A model generated the notes under the pieces. The model did not search any database and was not told where the DNA came from. It saw nothing but the letters and a program-made list of their open reading frames with translations. A DNA stretch of 64,000 nt from Aquificaceae bacterium (GTDB lineage: Bacteria > Aquificota > Aquificia > Aquificales > Aquificaceae), in NCBI GenBank assembly GCA_027079305.1, contig JALWVU010000052.1:51020-115019 (forward strand), written 5' to 3'. Shown here in pieces: positions 34,679 to 44,701 of the stretch; positions within the stretch are counted from its first letter, which is position 1; the number at the start of each line of letters is the position of its first letter. The translations under genes and the position numbers were made by a program.

Positions 34679-37600
34679 TTATAGCCCAAGGAGCTGAACT
34701 ACCTGATCCTCGGGGAGGGGCTTGGAGAGGTAGTAGCCCTGGCCGGAATCGCAGCCCATCTGCCTCAGGATCTCCAAATGCTTTTCCTTCTCTATCCCCT
34801 CAGCGGTGACTCTCAGGCCCAGGTTCTTAGCCAGCTGGACTATGGCGTTTACTATCGCCCTGTCGTTGTGATCCCTGTCTATGTCCCTGACGAAGGAGGT
34901 GTCTATCTTGAGGATATCCACGGGAAGGATCTTAAGGTAGGCGAGGGACGAATACCCGGTTCCGAAGTCGTCTATGGCTATCTTCACACCCAGATCTTTG
35001 AGCTCGCTGAGACTCTTCTTTGCAAATTCTACATTCTCCATTATCACGCTTTCCGTTATCTCCAATATGAGAAATCCTCCTAAGATACCGCTCTCCCTGA
35101 GTATATCCTTCACCTTATCGGGAAAGTTCTCGTCCCTAAACTGAACCGCGGACACGTTCACCGAGATGGGCATCCGCCATTCTTTTATCTTCCTGCACGT
35201 CTCTTTCAAGACCCACTCTCCCACCTCGTTTATAAGTCCCGTTTCCTCCAGAATGGGAATGAACTTTGAGGGTGGAACGAGGCCCAGATCTTCGCTGTTC
35301 CACCTGAGAAGAGCCTCGAAAGCGTGGAGCTTCATATCTTTAAGCTCATAGCAGGGCTGGTAGTGGAGGACATACTCTCCCCTCTCCAGGGCGCGGGAGA
35401 GGTGTTTTTCCATCAGCATGAACTCAGCTATCCGGGCGTTCATCTCTTCCGTAAAGAACTGGTAGCCTCCCGAGGGCACTTCCTTCGCGTGGGAGAGAGC
35501 CATTTCCGCTTTCCTGACGAGCTCTTCTGGATCAGTTCCATCTTCGGGAAAGACCGCCACGCCTATCCTGACTTTCAGGTTAAACTCCTCCCCATCCACG
35601 TTGAAGGGATCTTCAAAGGCCTTTAAAACCTTAGAAAGCAAATTAGGAATATCCTCTTTCCTGGACATATCCGTCAGTATGAGTCCAAATTCATCGCTCC
35701 CGAGTCTCGCTGCGGTATCCCCTGCCCTAAGAGCTTTCCTTATCCTGCGTGCTATCTCCCTGAGGATTCTGTCCCCCACCTGGTATCCGTAGGTGTCGTT
35801 TACAAACTTGAACCTGTCCACATCCATAAAGCAGATCGCCAGGACCTTACCCGTGGCCTTGGCCCTCGATATATAGAAGGAAAGCCGTTCCATGAAGTTG
35901 CTCCTGTTGGGAAGTTCCGTGATTGGATCGTAAAGGCTCAGGTGAACGAGTCTCTCTCTAAGCTCTCTTTCGTGGGTTACGTCCTTTCCCGTTGCTACGA
36001 AGCCTACTATCTTACCCTCTCTATCCTTTATGGGAGTTATGGTCTGGTCCAGGTAGAAGATCTCCCCGTCCTTCCTTCTGTTGATGAAGATGCTCCTGAA
36101 GCTACTTCCGGAAAGTATGGTCTCCCAGAGCCTTCTGTAAAAACTATCCGGATGCCTGCCGGACTTGAGCATATTGGGTTTCCTGCCTATAAGCTCCTCC
36201 CTTGTGTATCCGCTTATTTCCTCCACCGCCCTGTTAGCATATTGGATCACACCATTCTCGTCCGTTATAAGGATCCAATCCGAGGTCTGCTCAACCGCAA
36301 GGGAGAACCTGTGGAGCTTCTCCTCCTTCTCCAAAAAGTCAAGGGCAAAGCTGAGCTGTTCCGCTATCTCATTTACCAGCTCTACTGTCTCTCTGTCAAA
36401 GAATCCTTTTTCGGTAGCGTATAGGTTAAGAATTCCAATAACATTTCCGTTTAGTCTTAAAGGAACTGTGGCGGAGGACATTATGCCTCTTTTAAGTAGC
36501 TCTTCTCTAAGTTCCTCTTGATCTATATCCTCTTCCATATCGTTGTTTACAACCGCACTCCCGGTTACGAAGGCTTTACCGCAAGGGCCCTCACCCCTTT
36601 TAATGTTTTCTTCAATTCTGGGCTTTATAGCTTCTAAAAGATCACCTACTCCTGTGCACGTGCTTACTATGTTAAGTCTTCCTTCCTCTATAAGACCTAT
36701 CCATATACCTCCAAAACCCCCGTAGGAACTCACAGCGGTGCAGACTCTCTCGAGGAGGCTTTTCCTATCCCTTTCCCTGAGGATTATCTCACTCATAACA
36801 GACAGTGTTTTGTAAAGCCTGTTTGCCTTTTGAAGCTTCTTCTCTGTGTTTAGTAGATCTCTCTCGAACCTGATCTTCCCTATGGCAAGACCCAGTATGC
36901 TTGCCACCGATTCCGCAAAGTCCACCTCTTCTTTCGAAAATTTCTTTTCCTGCTTGAAGTATATGCAGAGTGTCCCGTAGGGTTTCCCTCCTCCCCTGAT
37001 AGGCATACAGAGACCACTTTTTAATCCCAGGAGGTATGTGTCAGGGGATAGCTTGAACCTCTTTTCCTTATCTACATCCTCTACAACCACGGATCTTCGG
37101 GAGTTGTATACGTAGTAGAACTCCGTTCCCTTTTTTAGAGGAAGCCTGAAACGGTTTATAAGTCTTCTATCTATCCCGTATCCCGCCCGGAGAATTCCCT
37201 CATTGCTACCTTCCGGAACCTCGTAAACCACCACCAGATCCGCCTTCAGAGCCTGCGCGGTCCACCATACCGCTTTTTCCAGGAGTTCTTCAATTTTCCC
37301 CTCCAAAGCCAATAAGGATAGGTCACTGAGGACCTTCCTCCTCGTTATATCCCTCGCAACGCCGATGAAGCCTACTATCTTCCCCTTTTCGAAGACAGGT
37401 ATTATCCTGTCCTCTACCCATATATACCTTCCGTCCGAGGTTCTGACCCTGTACTCCCTTATAACACCTCTCCTCTCCTTTAAAAGCTCTAAGGCACCCT
37501 CTATAGCCTTCCTCTTATCCTTTGGATGGACGAGCTTTACCCATAGAGAAGGATCCCTGATGAAATCTTCAGGATCGTATCCGGTTATGTCCTTTACCTT

Positions 37601-37717
37601 CCTGTTTACGTATTCGACCTTTGCGTCGGAAGGGTCTTCTCCCTCCCTCATGCTTATCATGTATATGATGTCGTTTACGAGTTCCAAGAAGAGACTCTGA
37701 CCACCCCTATAAAACAT
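34679..37717 (-). CDS. PAS-GAF-GAF-PAS-GGDEF-EAL c-di-GMP phosphodiesterase/sensor
   Basis: About 1012 residues, counted from ATG 37717 (MFYRGGQSLF) rather than the longer frame from 37795, whose extra 26 residues look non-coding. Domains: PAS (about 15-130), GAF (145-300), GAF (330-475), PAS (480-600), GGDEF (605-765) and EAL (775-1010). The GGDEF motif is altered to RLGSDEF, so cyclase activity is uncertain. The EAL domain keeps EALLRW, VNVS, ITES, DDFGTGYSSL and AEGIE, so hydrolysis of c-di-GMP is likely. No membrane segment is seen; the sensory input is cytosolic and unknown. Confidence 0.92.
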   Translation of the reverse strand: MFYRGGQSLFLELVNDIIYMISMREGEDPSDAKVEYVNRKVKDITGYDPEDFIRDPSLWVKLVHPKDKRKAIEGALELLKERRGVIREYRVRTSDGRYIWVEDRIIPVFEKGKIVGFIGVARDITRRKVLSDLSLLALEGKIEELLEKAVWWTAQALKADLVVVYEVPEGSNEGILRAGYGIDRRLINRFRLPLKKGTEFYYVYNSRRSVVVEDVDKEKRFKLSPDTYLLGLKSGLCMPIRGGGKPYGTLCIYFKQEKKFSKEEVDFAESVASILGLAIGKIRFERDLLNTEKKLQKANRLYKTLSVMSEIILRERDRKSLLERVCTAVSSYGGFGGIWIGLIEEGRLNIVSTCTGVGDLLEAIKPRIEENIKRGEGPCGKAFVTGSAVVNNDMEEDIDQEELREELLKRGIMSSATVPLRLNGNVIGILNLYATEKGFFDRETVELVNEIAEQLSFALDFLEKEEKLHRFSLAVEQTSDWILITDENGVIQYANRAVEEISGYTREELIGRKPNMLKSGRHPDSFYRRLWETILSGSSFRSIFINRRKDGEIFYLDQTITPIKDREGKIVGFVATGKDVTHERELRERLVHLSLYDPITELPNRSNFMERLSFYISRAKATGKVLAICFMDVDRFKFVNDTYGYQVGDRILREIARRIRKALRAGDTAARLGSDEFGLILTDMSRKEDIPNLLSKVLKAFEDPFNVDGEEFNLKVRIGVAVFPEDGTDPEELVRKAEMALSHAKEVPSGGYQFFTEEMNARIAEFMLMEKHLSRALERGEYVLHYQPCYELKDMKLHAFEALLRWNSEDLGLVPPSKFIPILEETGLINEVGEWVLKETCRKIKEWRMPISVNVSAVQFRDENFPDKVKDILRESGILGGFLILEITESVIMENVEFAKKSLSELKDLGVKIAIDDFGTGYSSLAYLKILPVDILKIDTSFVRDIDRDHNDRAIVNAIVQLAKNLGLRVTAEGIEKEKHLEILRQMGCDSGQGYYLSKPLPEDQVVQLLGL

Positions 37718-37835
37718 GATGCATCCTATAAATTCGTTTGGAAAAGGGAACCTTTCAACCGCCGCTTCCGGCGGACTATGATAGCATAAAGACATTCAGT
37801 TTCAATATACATATTTTTATGGATTCCAAAGGACG

Positions 37836-37841
37836 TATAAT
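37836..37841 (+). promoter_or_regulatory. -10 box of trpB (leaderless)
   Basis: A perfect TATAAT followed by exactly six bases and ATG 37848. No SD and no clear -35. Confidence 0.65.
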
Positions 37842-37847
37842 AGAGGC

Positions 37848-39035
37848 ATGCTACCTGACGAAAGGGGATACTTTCAAGACTTCGGGGGAAAGTTCGTCCC
37901 CGAGACGCTTATGTACGCCCTCGAGGAACTCGAGAGGGAGTATCTAAAGATAAAAGAGGACGAGAGCTTTCAGAAAGAACTCAACCAGCTTTTGAAAGAA
38001 TACGCAGGTAGGCCTACCCCCCTGTACTTTGCCAAAAACCTGACCGAGTTCGTGGGAGGAGCAAAGATATACCTCAAGAGGGAAGACCTACTCCATACAG
38101 GTGCCCACAAGATAAACAACACCCTCGGCCAGGTCCTCCTGACGAAGAGGATGGGTAAAAGAAGAGTCATAGCGGAGACCGGGGCCGGACAGCACGGGGT
38201 AGCAACCGCCACCGCCTGTGCCCTGTTGGGTGTAGAGTGCGTGGTCTACATGGGAGAGGAGGATGCCCAGAGGCAGGAGCTCAACGTCTTCAGGATGGAG
38301 CTTCTGGGGGCAGAGGTCAGGATAGTTAAGAGCGGGAGCAGGACCCTCAAGGACGCCATAAACGAGGCTCTGAGGGACTGGGTGACCAACGTGGAGACGA
38401 CCCACTACGTCATAGGTTCTGTTGTAGGGCCTCACCCCTTCCCGATGATAGTCAGGGACTTCCAAAGGGTTATAGGGGACGAGACCAGGGAGCAAATACT
38501 TCAGAAGGAAGGAAGGCTCCCGGATGCGGTAGTCGCCTGCGTAGGAGGGGGTTCCAATGCAATGGGTATCTTCTATCCCTTCATCGAAGACAGAGAGGTT
38601 AAGCTCGTTGGAGTTGAGGCAGCTGGATACGGCATAGAGACTGGAAAGCACGCCGCCTCTCTGACTGGCGGAGAGGTTGGAGTCCTCCACGGAATGAAGA
38701 GCTACTTCCTCCAGGACGAGGAGGGTCAGATACTCCCCACCCACTCCATTTCAGCAGGTCTCGACTATCCCGGAGTTGGTCCCGAACACGCCTGGCTCAA
38801 GGAGACAGGAAGGGCTGAGTATATAAGCGCCACAGACGAGGAGGCCCTCGAGGGCTTCAAACTCCTCTCAAAAACTGAAGGCATAATTCCTGCTCTGGAG
38901 TCCGCCCATGCGGTTATAAAGGCTGTGGAAATCGCCAGGGAGATGGAAAAGAATGGGATCGTCGTTATAAACCTTTCGGGAAGGGGGGACAAGGACATGT
39001 GGCACGTTATGAAGCACATAAAGCATGGCCTTTAA
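37848..39035 (+). CDS. trpB: Tryptophan synthase beta chain (TrpB1 type)
   Basis: A 395-residue PLP enzyme that joins indole and serine. The start [21 protein letters not shown], the PLP lysine in [27 protein letters not shown] and the phosphate loop [10 protein letters not shown] are those of the classic TrpB1 that pairs with TrpA. TrpA and other trp genes are not adjacent, as is usual in Aquificales. The Toprim gene overlaps its end by 11 bp. Confidence 0.95.
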   Translation: MLPDERGYFQDFGGKFVPETLMYALEELEREYLKIKEDESFQKELNQLLKEYAGRPTPLYFAKNLTEFVGGAKIYLKREDLLHTGAHKINNTLGQVLLTKRMGKRRVIAETGAGQHGVATATACALLGVECVVYMGEEDAQRQELNVFRMELLGAEVRIVKSGSRTLKDAINEALRDWVTNVETTHYVIGSVVGPHPFPMIVRDFQRVIGDETREQILQKEGRLPDAVVACVGGGSNAMGIFYPFIEDREVKLVGVEAAGYGIETGKHAASLTGGEVGVLHGMKSYFLQDEEGQILPTHSISAGLDYPGVGPEHAWLKETGRAEYISATDEEALEGFKLLSKTEGIIPALESAHAVIKAVEIAREMEKNGIVVINLSGRGDKDMWHVMKHIKHGL

Positions 39036-39384
39036 AGGCTTCTCCAGGTGGATCAGATCCCTCAGAGAGACTTCGGAGAACTATCCTGTTCTGGTGGAGG
39101 GCAAAAGGGACGTCTCCGCTCTCAGAAAGTTTGGAATAAGGAACGTTATTAGCCTCTCCGGCAGAAGGTTTGCGGACATCCCGGATCTCCTTGAAGGAAA
39201 GACGGAAGGAGCTGTTCTGCTCTTTGACCTCGATCCACACGGTGAAAGGATAAACGAGAAGATCTCTAAGCTCCTTCGGTCTCAGGGATTTATAGTGATA
39301 GAGGACTTTAGGGAGGAGCTTAGGGAAGCGGGTATAATTCATATCGAGGAGCTGGGAGAGTATGGAAAAGGTAAAGGTCCTTGA
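39025..39384 (+). CDS. Stand-alone Toprim-domain protein
   Basis: A 119-residue protein that is little more than a Toprim fold: [19 protein letters not shown] supplies the conserved Glu and [16 protein letters not shown] the DxD pair. Such small Toprim proteins resemble RNase M5 or the nuclease part of OLD and are also found alone in archaea. Metal-dependent nucleic-acid cleavage is plausible, most like rRNA maturation by RNase M5, but the usual C-terminal half of that enzyme is missing. It overlaps trpB by 11 bp and the next gene by 23 bp. Confidence 0.75.
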   Translation: MAFKGFSRWIRSLRETSENYPVLVEGKRDVSALRKFGIRNVISLSGRRFADIPDLLEGKTEGAVLLFDLDPHGERINEKISKLLRSQGFIVIEDFREELREAGIIHIEELGEYGKGKGP

Positions 39385-39847
39385 GAAGGTTCTCATCTAC
39401 GACAGGATTCTAAGGTTCAACATAGACCTTCTCACCGGAATAAAGTCGGAGATAAGGGCGGACATAGAGGAGACCAAGATAATGGGAGACGCCCTTCTCG
39501 ACGAGGGAGAGCTGAAGTCCGTCCGAGATTTCCTTCTCAAGGTTGAGGAAAACTTCCTCCTCAAGCTGGGAGAGGTTCTCGATAGCATTTACGACGAGTA
39601 TGAGGTCTTCAACTTCGATATAACCTTTCTGTCGAGCATCCCGGAGGAGGTGGGAAGGGAGATAGAGAGACTCGATCTAATAGGATCGATAAACTCAAAA
39701 CTTGAACTTCTGAGGGATATCCTCTACGAAGCTTGCTGTATCCCCAGAAGTAACGAGAAGATAGATGTGGTTTTAACTCCCTTCAAAGTTTATTGTGAAC
39801 TCCTCAATCACGCGATAGATTTCAATAAAAAATTTGAAAAAATTTAA
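39362..39847 (+). CDS. Helical protein of unknown function
   Basis: A 161-residue, Leu/Ile/Glu-rich helical protein with an adjacent Cys pair (EACCIPR). The charged repeats (DIEETKIMGDALLDEGELK, LKVEENFLLKLGEVL) suggest a helical bundle. It overlaps the Toprim gene by 23 bp. The next gene has its own SD. I do not recognise a family. Confidence 0.55.
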   Translation: MEKVKVLEKVLIYDRILRFNIDLLTGIKSEIRADIEETKIMGDALLDEGELKSVRDFLLKVEENFLLKLGEVLDSIYDEYEVFNFDITFLSSIPEEVGREIERLDLIGSINSKLELLRDILYEACCIPRSNEKIDVVLTPFKVYCELLNHAIDFNKKFEKI

Positions 39848-39887
39848 AAAAAACGCTAAAATATACAAAAAAACGGAGGTAAACGTC

Positions 39888-40127
39888 ATGGCGAGAAAGA
39901 GCAGGAAGAGAGGTGGCCCCAGGTATAAGAAAGTTTCTCTTTCTCTACCGAAGAGGCTTTATCTTATCCTGAATGGCATAGCTATGGGAGATGATAAGAA
40001 GCTCAACAGATTGATAAGGGGCATCCTAGAGGACAAGCTTCAAGAGTGCACCGTCGCGGAGCTGGAGATGTATCTGAGGAAGATGGAAACGGAGGAGGAA
40101 AAAGAGGAACCCGAAGCCCAGGCCTGA
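39888..40127 (+). CDS. Ribbon-helix-helix-like small DNA-binding protein
   Basis: A 79-residue basic protein. The frame is open from 39834, but GGAGGT (39875-39880) stands seven bases before ATG 39888 and fixes the start at MARKSRKRGG. The core RYKKVSLSLPKRLYLILNGI followed by KKLNRLIRGILEDKL fits a CopG/MetJ-type ribbon-helix-helix fold (strand, then two helices), and the acidic tail is short. It may regulate its own cluster or package DNA. hisC starts three bases after its stop. Confidence 0.7.
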   Translation: MARKSRKRGGPRYKKVSLSLPKRLYLILNGIAMGDDKKLNRLIRGILEDKLQECTVAELEMYLRKMETEEEKEEPEAQA

Positions 40128-40130
40128 TTT

Positions 40131-41204
40131 ATGCTTTCGGACCGTATAAAGAAGCTAAAGGCCTACAAAACGGAGAAGTCTAAAGCTAAGGTAAGGCTCT
40201 CCTCCAACGAGCTTCCCTACGATCTGCCCACGGAACTGAAGGAAAAGATATCCGAAGAGATAAAGAAGGTTCCCCTAAACAGGTATCCGGATCCCTCCTG
40301 CGGAGAGCTGAAAGAGGTTCTTGCGGACTTCTTCGGTGTTAAACCGGATAACCTAGTCCTTGGAAACGGCTCCGATGAACTCATATACTACCTCTCCATC
40401 GCTGTGGGAGATCTTGAAGGAGCGGTTTACATCCCTGTTCCTACCTTTCCAATGTATGAGATCTCCGCAGACATTCTGGGAAGGCCCAAGGTCCTCGTGG
40501 AGCTGGATGAGGGTTTCGACATAGACCTTGAAAATAGCCTGAGAGCCTTAGAGGAAAACGGGGTGATTCTGTCCTACTACGCCTACCCCAACAATCCTAC
40601 CGGGAACCTGTTTTCCAGGGAAAAGATACGGGAGATAAGAAAGAAGGGCGTCTTCACCGTGGTAGACGAAGCCTACTATCACTACTCTAAGGAGAGCTTC
40701 CTGAAGGAGGCCCTTGAGAGGGAGGACACCGTAGTTCTCAGAACGCTATCGAAGATAGGTTTGGCCGGACTTAGGGTGGGGGTGCTCATAGCCAAGGAAG
40801 AGATCGCCCGGGAGATAGATAAGATGAGGATACCCTTCAACATAACCTACCCTTCACAGGTTATAGCGAGGGTCGTCCTTACGGAGGGCAGGGAGTTTAT
40901 AGAGTCCGCAATCAGATCCGTTGTAGAGGAGAGGGAGAGGTTGATCGCTGAAATGGAAAGGTTTGAAGAGGTTGAGGTTTTCCCCAGCAGGGCCAACTTC
41001 ATACTCTTCCGGACGCCCTTCGAGGCGAAAAAGCTACACTCGGAACTTTTAAAGAGGGGCGTTCTCGTGAGGGATATGTCTTACCTTCCCAGGCTCGACA
41101 GGTGTCTTAGAGTCAGCGTAGGAAAGCGGGAGGAGAACGACCTGTTTCTGGAAGCTTTAGAAGAGTCTCTTCACTTCCTGACTATGTCCGAAAAGTCCAC
41201 GTAA
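40131..41204 (+). CDS. hisC: Histidinol-phosphate aminotransferase
   Basis: A 357-residue class I/II PLP aminotransferase. VRLSSNELPYDLP opens the protein; VLGNGSDELIYYL, YYAYPNNPTGNLF and the PLP lysine in RTLSKIGLAGLRVGVLIA follow. This is the HisC pattern; a broad-range aromatic aminotransferase cannot be excluded. The 3' end overlaps a short convergent gene by 34 bp. Confidence 0.9.
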   Translation: MLSDRIKKLKAYKTEKSKAKVRLSSNELPYDLPTELKEKISEEIKKVPLNRYPDPSCGELKEVLADFFGVKPDNLVLGNGSDELIYYLSIAVGDLEGAVYIPVPTFPMYEISADILGRPKVLVELDEGFDIDLENSLRALEENGVILSYYAYPNNPTGNLFSREKIREIRKKGVFTVVDEAYYHYSKESFLKEALEREDTVVLRTLSKIGLAGLRVGVLIAKEEIAREIDKMRIPFNITYPSQVIARVVLTEGREFIESAIRSVVEERERLIAEMERFEEVEVFPSRANFILFRTPFEAKKLHSELLKRGVLVRDMSYLPRLDRCLRVSVGKREENDLFLEALEESLHFLTMSEKST

Positions 41205-41347
41205 TAGTCATCTTTGTTCTTCAAAGGCCTATTTACCTTCTTAAGGGGTCTGCACTCGTCCGCATAGTCCGCCTCCTCCCAGCAGGCGGTGTAAAACTCC
41301 TTCACTATCTCCAAACGTTCACCCCTTCTCACACTACCTTTTTTCAT
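41171..41347 (-). CDS. Small basic/acidic protein of unknown function
   Basis: A 58-residue reading frame. A GTG upstream (41360-41362) is in frame but lies within GAGGAGG, which serves as the SD for ATG 41347 (MKKGSVRRGER), so I use the latter. Two Cys (YTACWEE, ADECRPL) and a Lys/Asp-rich C-terminus are the only features. Its end overlaps hisC. The good SD supports it; there is no family assignment. Confidence 0.45.
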   Translation of the reverse strand: MKKGSVRRGERLEIVKEFYTACWEEADYADECRPLKKVNRPLKNKDDYYVDFSDIVRK

Positions 41348-41440
41348 CTTCAACCTCCTCACAATTTTAAAGATATATCAATAACTTAGTTTGTCCGGAT
41401 AAAATGGCGTTTTAAAATTTTTAAAACAGCTTTTGAATAC

Positions 41441-44365
41441 TTAGTAGATGACTTCCAAGGTTGAGAAGTCCCCCTGTTTCTTCACTATTATCCTCTGGTG
41501 GAACCTCTCCGCCAGATCCGGTATGTGGGATATTATCCCGACCATCCGGTTTATCCTCTGCTTTATCACCTCCAGGATGTCGCTTACCCGCTCCCTCGTC
41601 TCTTCGTCCAGGGATCCAAACCCTTCGTCTATGAAGAGGCTCTCTAAGTGGGCGTCCGCGGAGAGAACATCGCTTACACCCAGGGCGAGGGATAGACTCG
41701 CAAGAAATGTTTCACCACCGCTCAGGCTACGGACGTCCCTTTCTACCCCTTGTGCTCTGTCGAAGACCGCTATATCTCCCTTGGCGTCCATCAGAAACTC
41801 GTAGTTGTTGGTGAAGTTGAATAGATACTCGCTGGCCCTCTCCACTATTCTCTTGAGCATAAGACTGGAGGCAAAATCCTGGAGCCTGTCGCTTCTGAGG
41901 TCCTCCCTGAGCCTGGAAAGTAGCAGAAGCTCTTTTTCTATCTGAGAGGTCCTCCTCTTCAATCTTTCCTTCTCCTCCAAGAGCTTCCTCTTCTGCTCTA
42001 ACTCCCCTTCGATCTCTCCCGCCCTTCTGAGATTGTCCTCAAGGTCCTTCCTGAGCTGGGATAGACGGAGCTCTACTTCCTTGGAGGAGGGTAAACGGGA
42101 AAACTCGTGAAGTCTGGCCTCAATTTCCCTCTCCTTCTCCTTAAGAAGTCTTAGCTCCCGCTCAAAAGCCTCCACTTCCTCCTCGATCCTCTTAAGCTCT
42201 TCTTCCGAAAGGGCAAACTCCCTGACCTCCTCTATACCTCCGAACTCCTCGAAGAGGGGAACAAGCTTTCTCAGGTTATCCTTTCTCTCCTCTTCCCTTC
42301 TCTCCAAAAGTGCTTCCAGCTCCTTGAGCTTTGTGTCCAGAGCAACGAGCCTTTTGGACAGCTCCTCCCAGTAAGAGTTTATCCTCTCCCTTCTCTCCTC
42401 CACCTCATTTATCTTGTCCTCAAGGTCCTCTTTTCTCCGCATCAACCTCTTCCTTTCTCTGTCTATAAGAGCGAGGTCGAGACCGCCATCGGTGAGTTTC
42501 TTTGCCCTTCTTTCCTTTTCCTCGAGAAGATGTCTCAAGGAGTCCATCTCGTTCCTCAACCTTTCGAGTTCTCTCAGCGCTTCCTCCCTTTCCCTGAGAA
42601 GCTGGTTGAACCTCTCTTGATATTTCCTGAGCCTCTCTTCAAGCTCCCTCCTTCTCTTTCTCTTCTCCTCAAACTCCACAAGCTTTCTTTCGAGATCTTC
42701 CTCAAAAAGCTCTCTCTCTTTTTCTAAGGTTTCCTTCAGAGCTTCTCTTTCTCTCTCGAGAGCTGATATGTGCGCTTCCACGGAGGCAAGGGATCTCTCC
42801 AAGTTGAGGACATCCTTCCTGACCCCCTCAAGCTGTCTTTTGATACTCTCAAGGTCCGCCTCCACCTCCTCAAACTCACCGCCCTTGAAAAGGCCCCCGC
42901 ATACGGGACACCTGTCCCCTTCCTTCAGGAGGGACCTTATGTGTCTTGCGTGAGCCTCTATCCCTGCCCTCTCAAGCTCCCTTTCCTTCTCCTCAAGCTC
43001 CTTCCTCTTTTCTTCCAGATCCTTGAGGATCTCCTCCCTCTTCAGACTCTCTTTCTCAAGGACCTTTTCTATCTCTTTGAGCCTTTCCAGATCCCTTTTA
43101 AGGACCTTCTTCCTCTCCGCCTTCTTTATAAGTTTCTGATGTTCTTCTTCGTCGTAATCGAGGTTCTCGAGCTCCCCCTTTACCTCCTCTATCAGCTTCT
43201 CTCCTTTGGAGAGTCTCGATTCGCACTCCTCGTAGGTATTTCTTCTCCTTTCAAGCTCTCCCTTTTTGTTCTCTATGCTCTCCCTTATTTTCTCGATGGA
43301 CTTCAGTTCCTCGAAGGCCTCCCCGAGCTTTTCCAGTTCCCTGACAACCTTATTCAGTTCCTCCCTCAGGGCGGGCAGTTCCCTGAACTCCTTCTCTACC
43401 CTTTCCCTCTCCTCCTTCACGTTTTCCATCTCACCCAGAAGTTCCATCCTGTTCTTGAGTAGCTTTTCCTTCTCTATCCTGAGGTCCCTGAGCTCCTTCT
43501 CTATGCTCTCTACCCTGTCCACGTAAGGTAGATAGGGCAGAACTTTCCTCGCCCTGTCCAGCTTTTCCCTGAGTTTCTCCACTTTATCCCTTTTCTCTTC
43601 CAAAGACACGAGGGAGGCTCTGATCTTTTCAAGCTCTCCCTCCAGACTCTCCTTCTCTTTAGAACGGGACAGAAGTTCCTCAAGCTCCCTTACCTTCTCT
43701 CTGAGCTCCTGCGTTCTGCTCTCCACTTCGTTCCTTTCCTTTTCGAGCTGTTTCAGAGTTTCCTCGGTCAGGTCCGTGAGGTTTTCCATCTCGGATCTGA
43801 GGACGTTCAGCTCGCCCTCGAGCTCTCTATACCTTTCGGAGGCAAGCTCTCTTATTCTCTCGAAGATCTCAAGATTCAGGAGATCTATCAGTATCTCCCT
43901 TCTCTCCCTCGGCTCCTTGGGCTTGAGGAACCTGTCGAACTCACCCTGCGGAAGCAATATCACCTTGGTGAAGGTCCTGTAATCGAGACCGGTAGTTCTC
44001 TTTACCCAGGTTTCCGCTTCCCTTTTGCCGAGGTTCAGCCTCCTTCCTTCCTCCTCCACTCTGAGGATGCTCTCCCTGGGCTTCTGGCGGTAGAATCTCT
44101 CTATCCTGTATCTTCTGCCTCCTACCGAGAACTCCAGAGAGACCCTGAGCCTGTTGCTCCCTTTCGAGAGGACCCTTGCGGAGGCCTCTGTGTTCCCGTA
44201 TCGGGGAACCTTCCCGTATAGGGCGTAGGTTATGGCATCTACTATGCTCGTTTTTCCAGCTCCCGTCTTTCCCTGTATGACGAAGAAGTTGAGTCTCTCG
44301 AAGTCTATTACCTGAGGTCTTTTGTATACGGTGAAGCCCTCTAACTCAAGCCTGAGAGGTCTCAT
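41441..44365 (-). CDS. sbcC: SbcC/Rad50-type DNA repair ATPase
   Basis: A 974-residue SMC-like ATPase, partner of the SbcD nuclease in opening hairpins and processing double-strand ends. Walker A is QGKTGAGKTS (about residues 31-40), a long coiled coil runs from about 170 to 830 with the zinc hook CPVCGG near residue 485, and the signature LSGGETFLASLSLALG with Walker B LFIDEGFGSLDEET closes the protein. SbcD is not adjacent on either side, unusual since the two are normally paired. It overlaps cutA by 4 bp. Confidence 0.95.
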   Translation of the reverse strand: MRPLRLELEGFTVYKRPQVIDFERLNFFVIQGKTGAGKTSIVDAITYALYGKVPRYGNTEASARVLSKGSNRLRVSLEFSVGGRRYRIERFYRQKPRESILRVEEEGRRLNLGKREAETWVKRTTGLDYRTFTKVILLPQGEFDRFLKPKEPRERREILIDLLNLEIFERIRELASERYRELEGELNVLRSEMENLTDLTEETLKQLEKERNEVESRTQELREKVRELEELLSRSKEKESLEGELEKIRASLVSLEEKRDKVEKLREKLDRARKVLPYLPYVDRVESIEKELRDLRIEKEKLLKNRMELLGEMENVKEERERVEKEFRELPALREELNKVVRELEKLGEAFEELKSIEKIRESIENKKGELERRRNTYEECESRLSKGEKLIEEVKGELENLDYDEEEHQKLIKKAERKKVLKRDLERLKEIEKVLEKESLKREEILKDLEEKRKELEEKERELERAGIEAHARHIRSLLKEGDRCPVCGGLFKGGEFEEVEADLESIKRQLEGVRKDVLNLERSLASVEAHISALEREREALKETLEKERELFEEDLERKLVEFEEKRKRRRELEERLRKYQERFNQLLREREEALRELERLRNEMDSLRHLLEEKERRAKKLTDGGLDLALIDRERKRLMRRKEDLEDKINEVEERRERINSYWEELSKRLVALDTKLKELEALLERREEERKDNLRKLVPLFEEFGGIEEVREFALSEEELKRIEEEVEAFERELRLLKEKEREIEARLHEFSRLPSSKEVELRLSQLRKDLEDNLRRAGEIEGELEQKRKLLEEKERLKRRTSQIEKELLLLSRLREDLRSDRLQDFASSLMLKRIVERASEYLFNFTNNYEFLMDAKGDIAVFDRAQGVERDVRSLSGGETFLASLSLALGVSDVLSADAHLESLFIDEGFGSLDEETRERVSDILEVIKQRINRMVGIISHIPDLAERFHQRIIVKKQGDFSTLEVIY

Positions 44366-44676
44366 TCAAGGCTTTCCTCTATCCACCTCAGGTAGTCCTC
44401 GTTCCCCGCAACTATGGGCAGGGCTATTATCTCCGGAACAGTGTAGGGGTGGACTTCCCTCACCTTACTCTTAAGCTCCCCGAACTTCTTCATGGAGGTC
44501 TTGATCACGAGCAGGGACTCCTTATCCTCCTCGATCTTTCCCTTCCACCAGTAAGTAGAGCTGACCTCGGGAATGAGATTCACGCAGGCTCCCAGCTTGT
44601 TCTCCACTATAAAATCCGCAAGCTCTTCTCCTTTATTTACGGGAACCGTTATGAGGACTACCAGATACCCCTCCAT
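44362..44676 (-). CDS. cutA: Divalent-cation tolerance protein CutA
   Basis: A 104-residue trimeric ferredoxin-like protein. LITVPVNKGEELADFIVENKLGACVNLIP, STYWWKGKIEEDKESLLVIKT and VREVHPYTVPEIIALPI are the family signatures. The function remains unsettled in general (copper or metal tolerance). TATAAT (44688-44693, minus) is 11 bases from the ATG, so the leader is very short. It probably leads a two-gene unit with sbcC. Confidence 0.95.
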   Translation of the reverse strand: MEGYLVVLITVPVNKGEELADFIVENKLGACVNLIPEVSSTYWWKGKIEEDKESLLVIKTSMKKFGELKSKVREVHPYTVPEIIALPIVAGNEDYLRWIEESLE

Positions 44677-44701
44677 GATACCTGAATATTATAGGGTAAC
44701 C

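Noticed and set aside
37718..37795. N-terminal extension of the PAS-GAF-GGDEF-EAL protein
   Set aside because: The extra 26 residues are not PAS-like and run through the likely promoter region; ATG 37717 with AGGA upstream is preferred.
42414..43526. Several Ser/Phe/Leu-rich plus-strand frames within sbcC
   Set aside because: Reverse reading of the Glu/Lys/Leu-rich coiled coil gives such low-complexity frames by chance.
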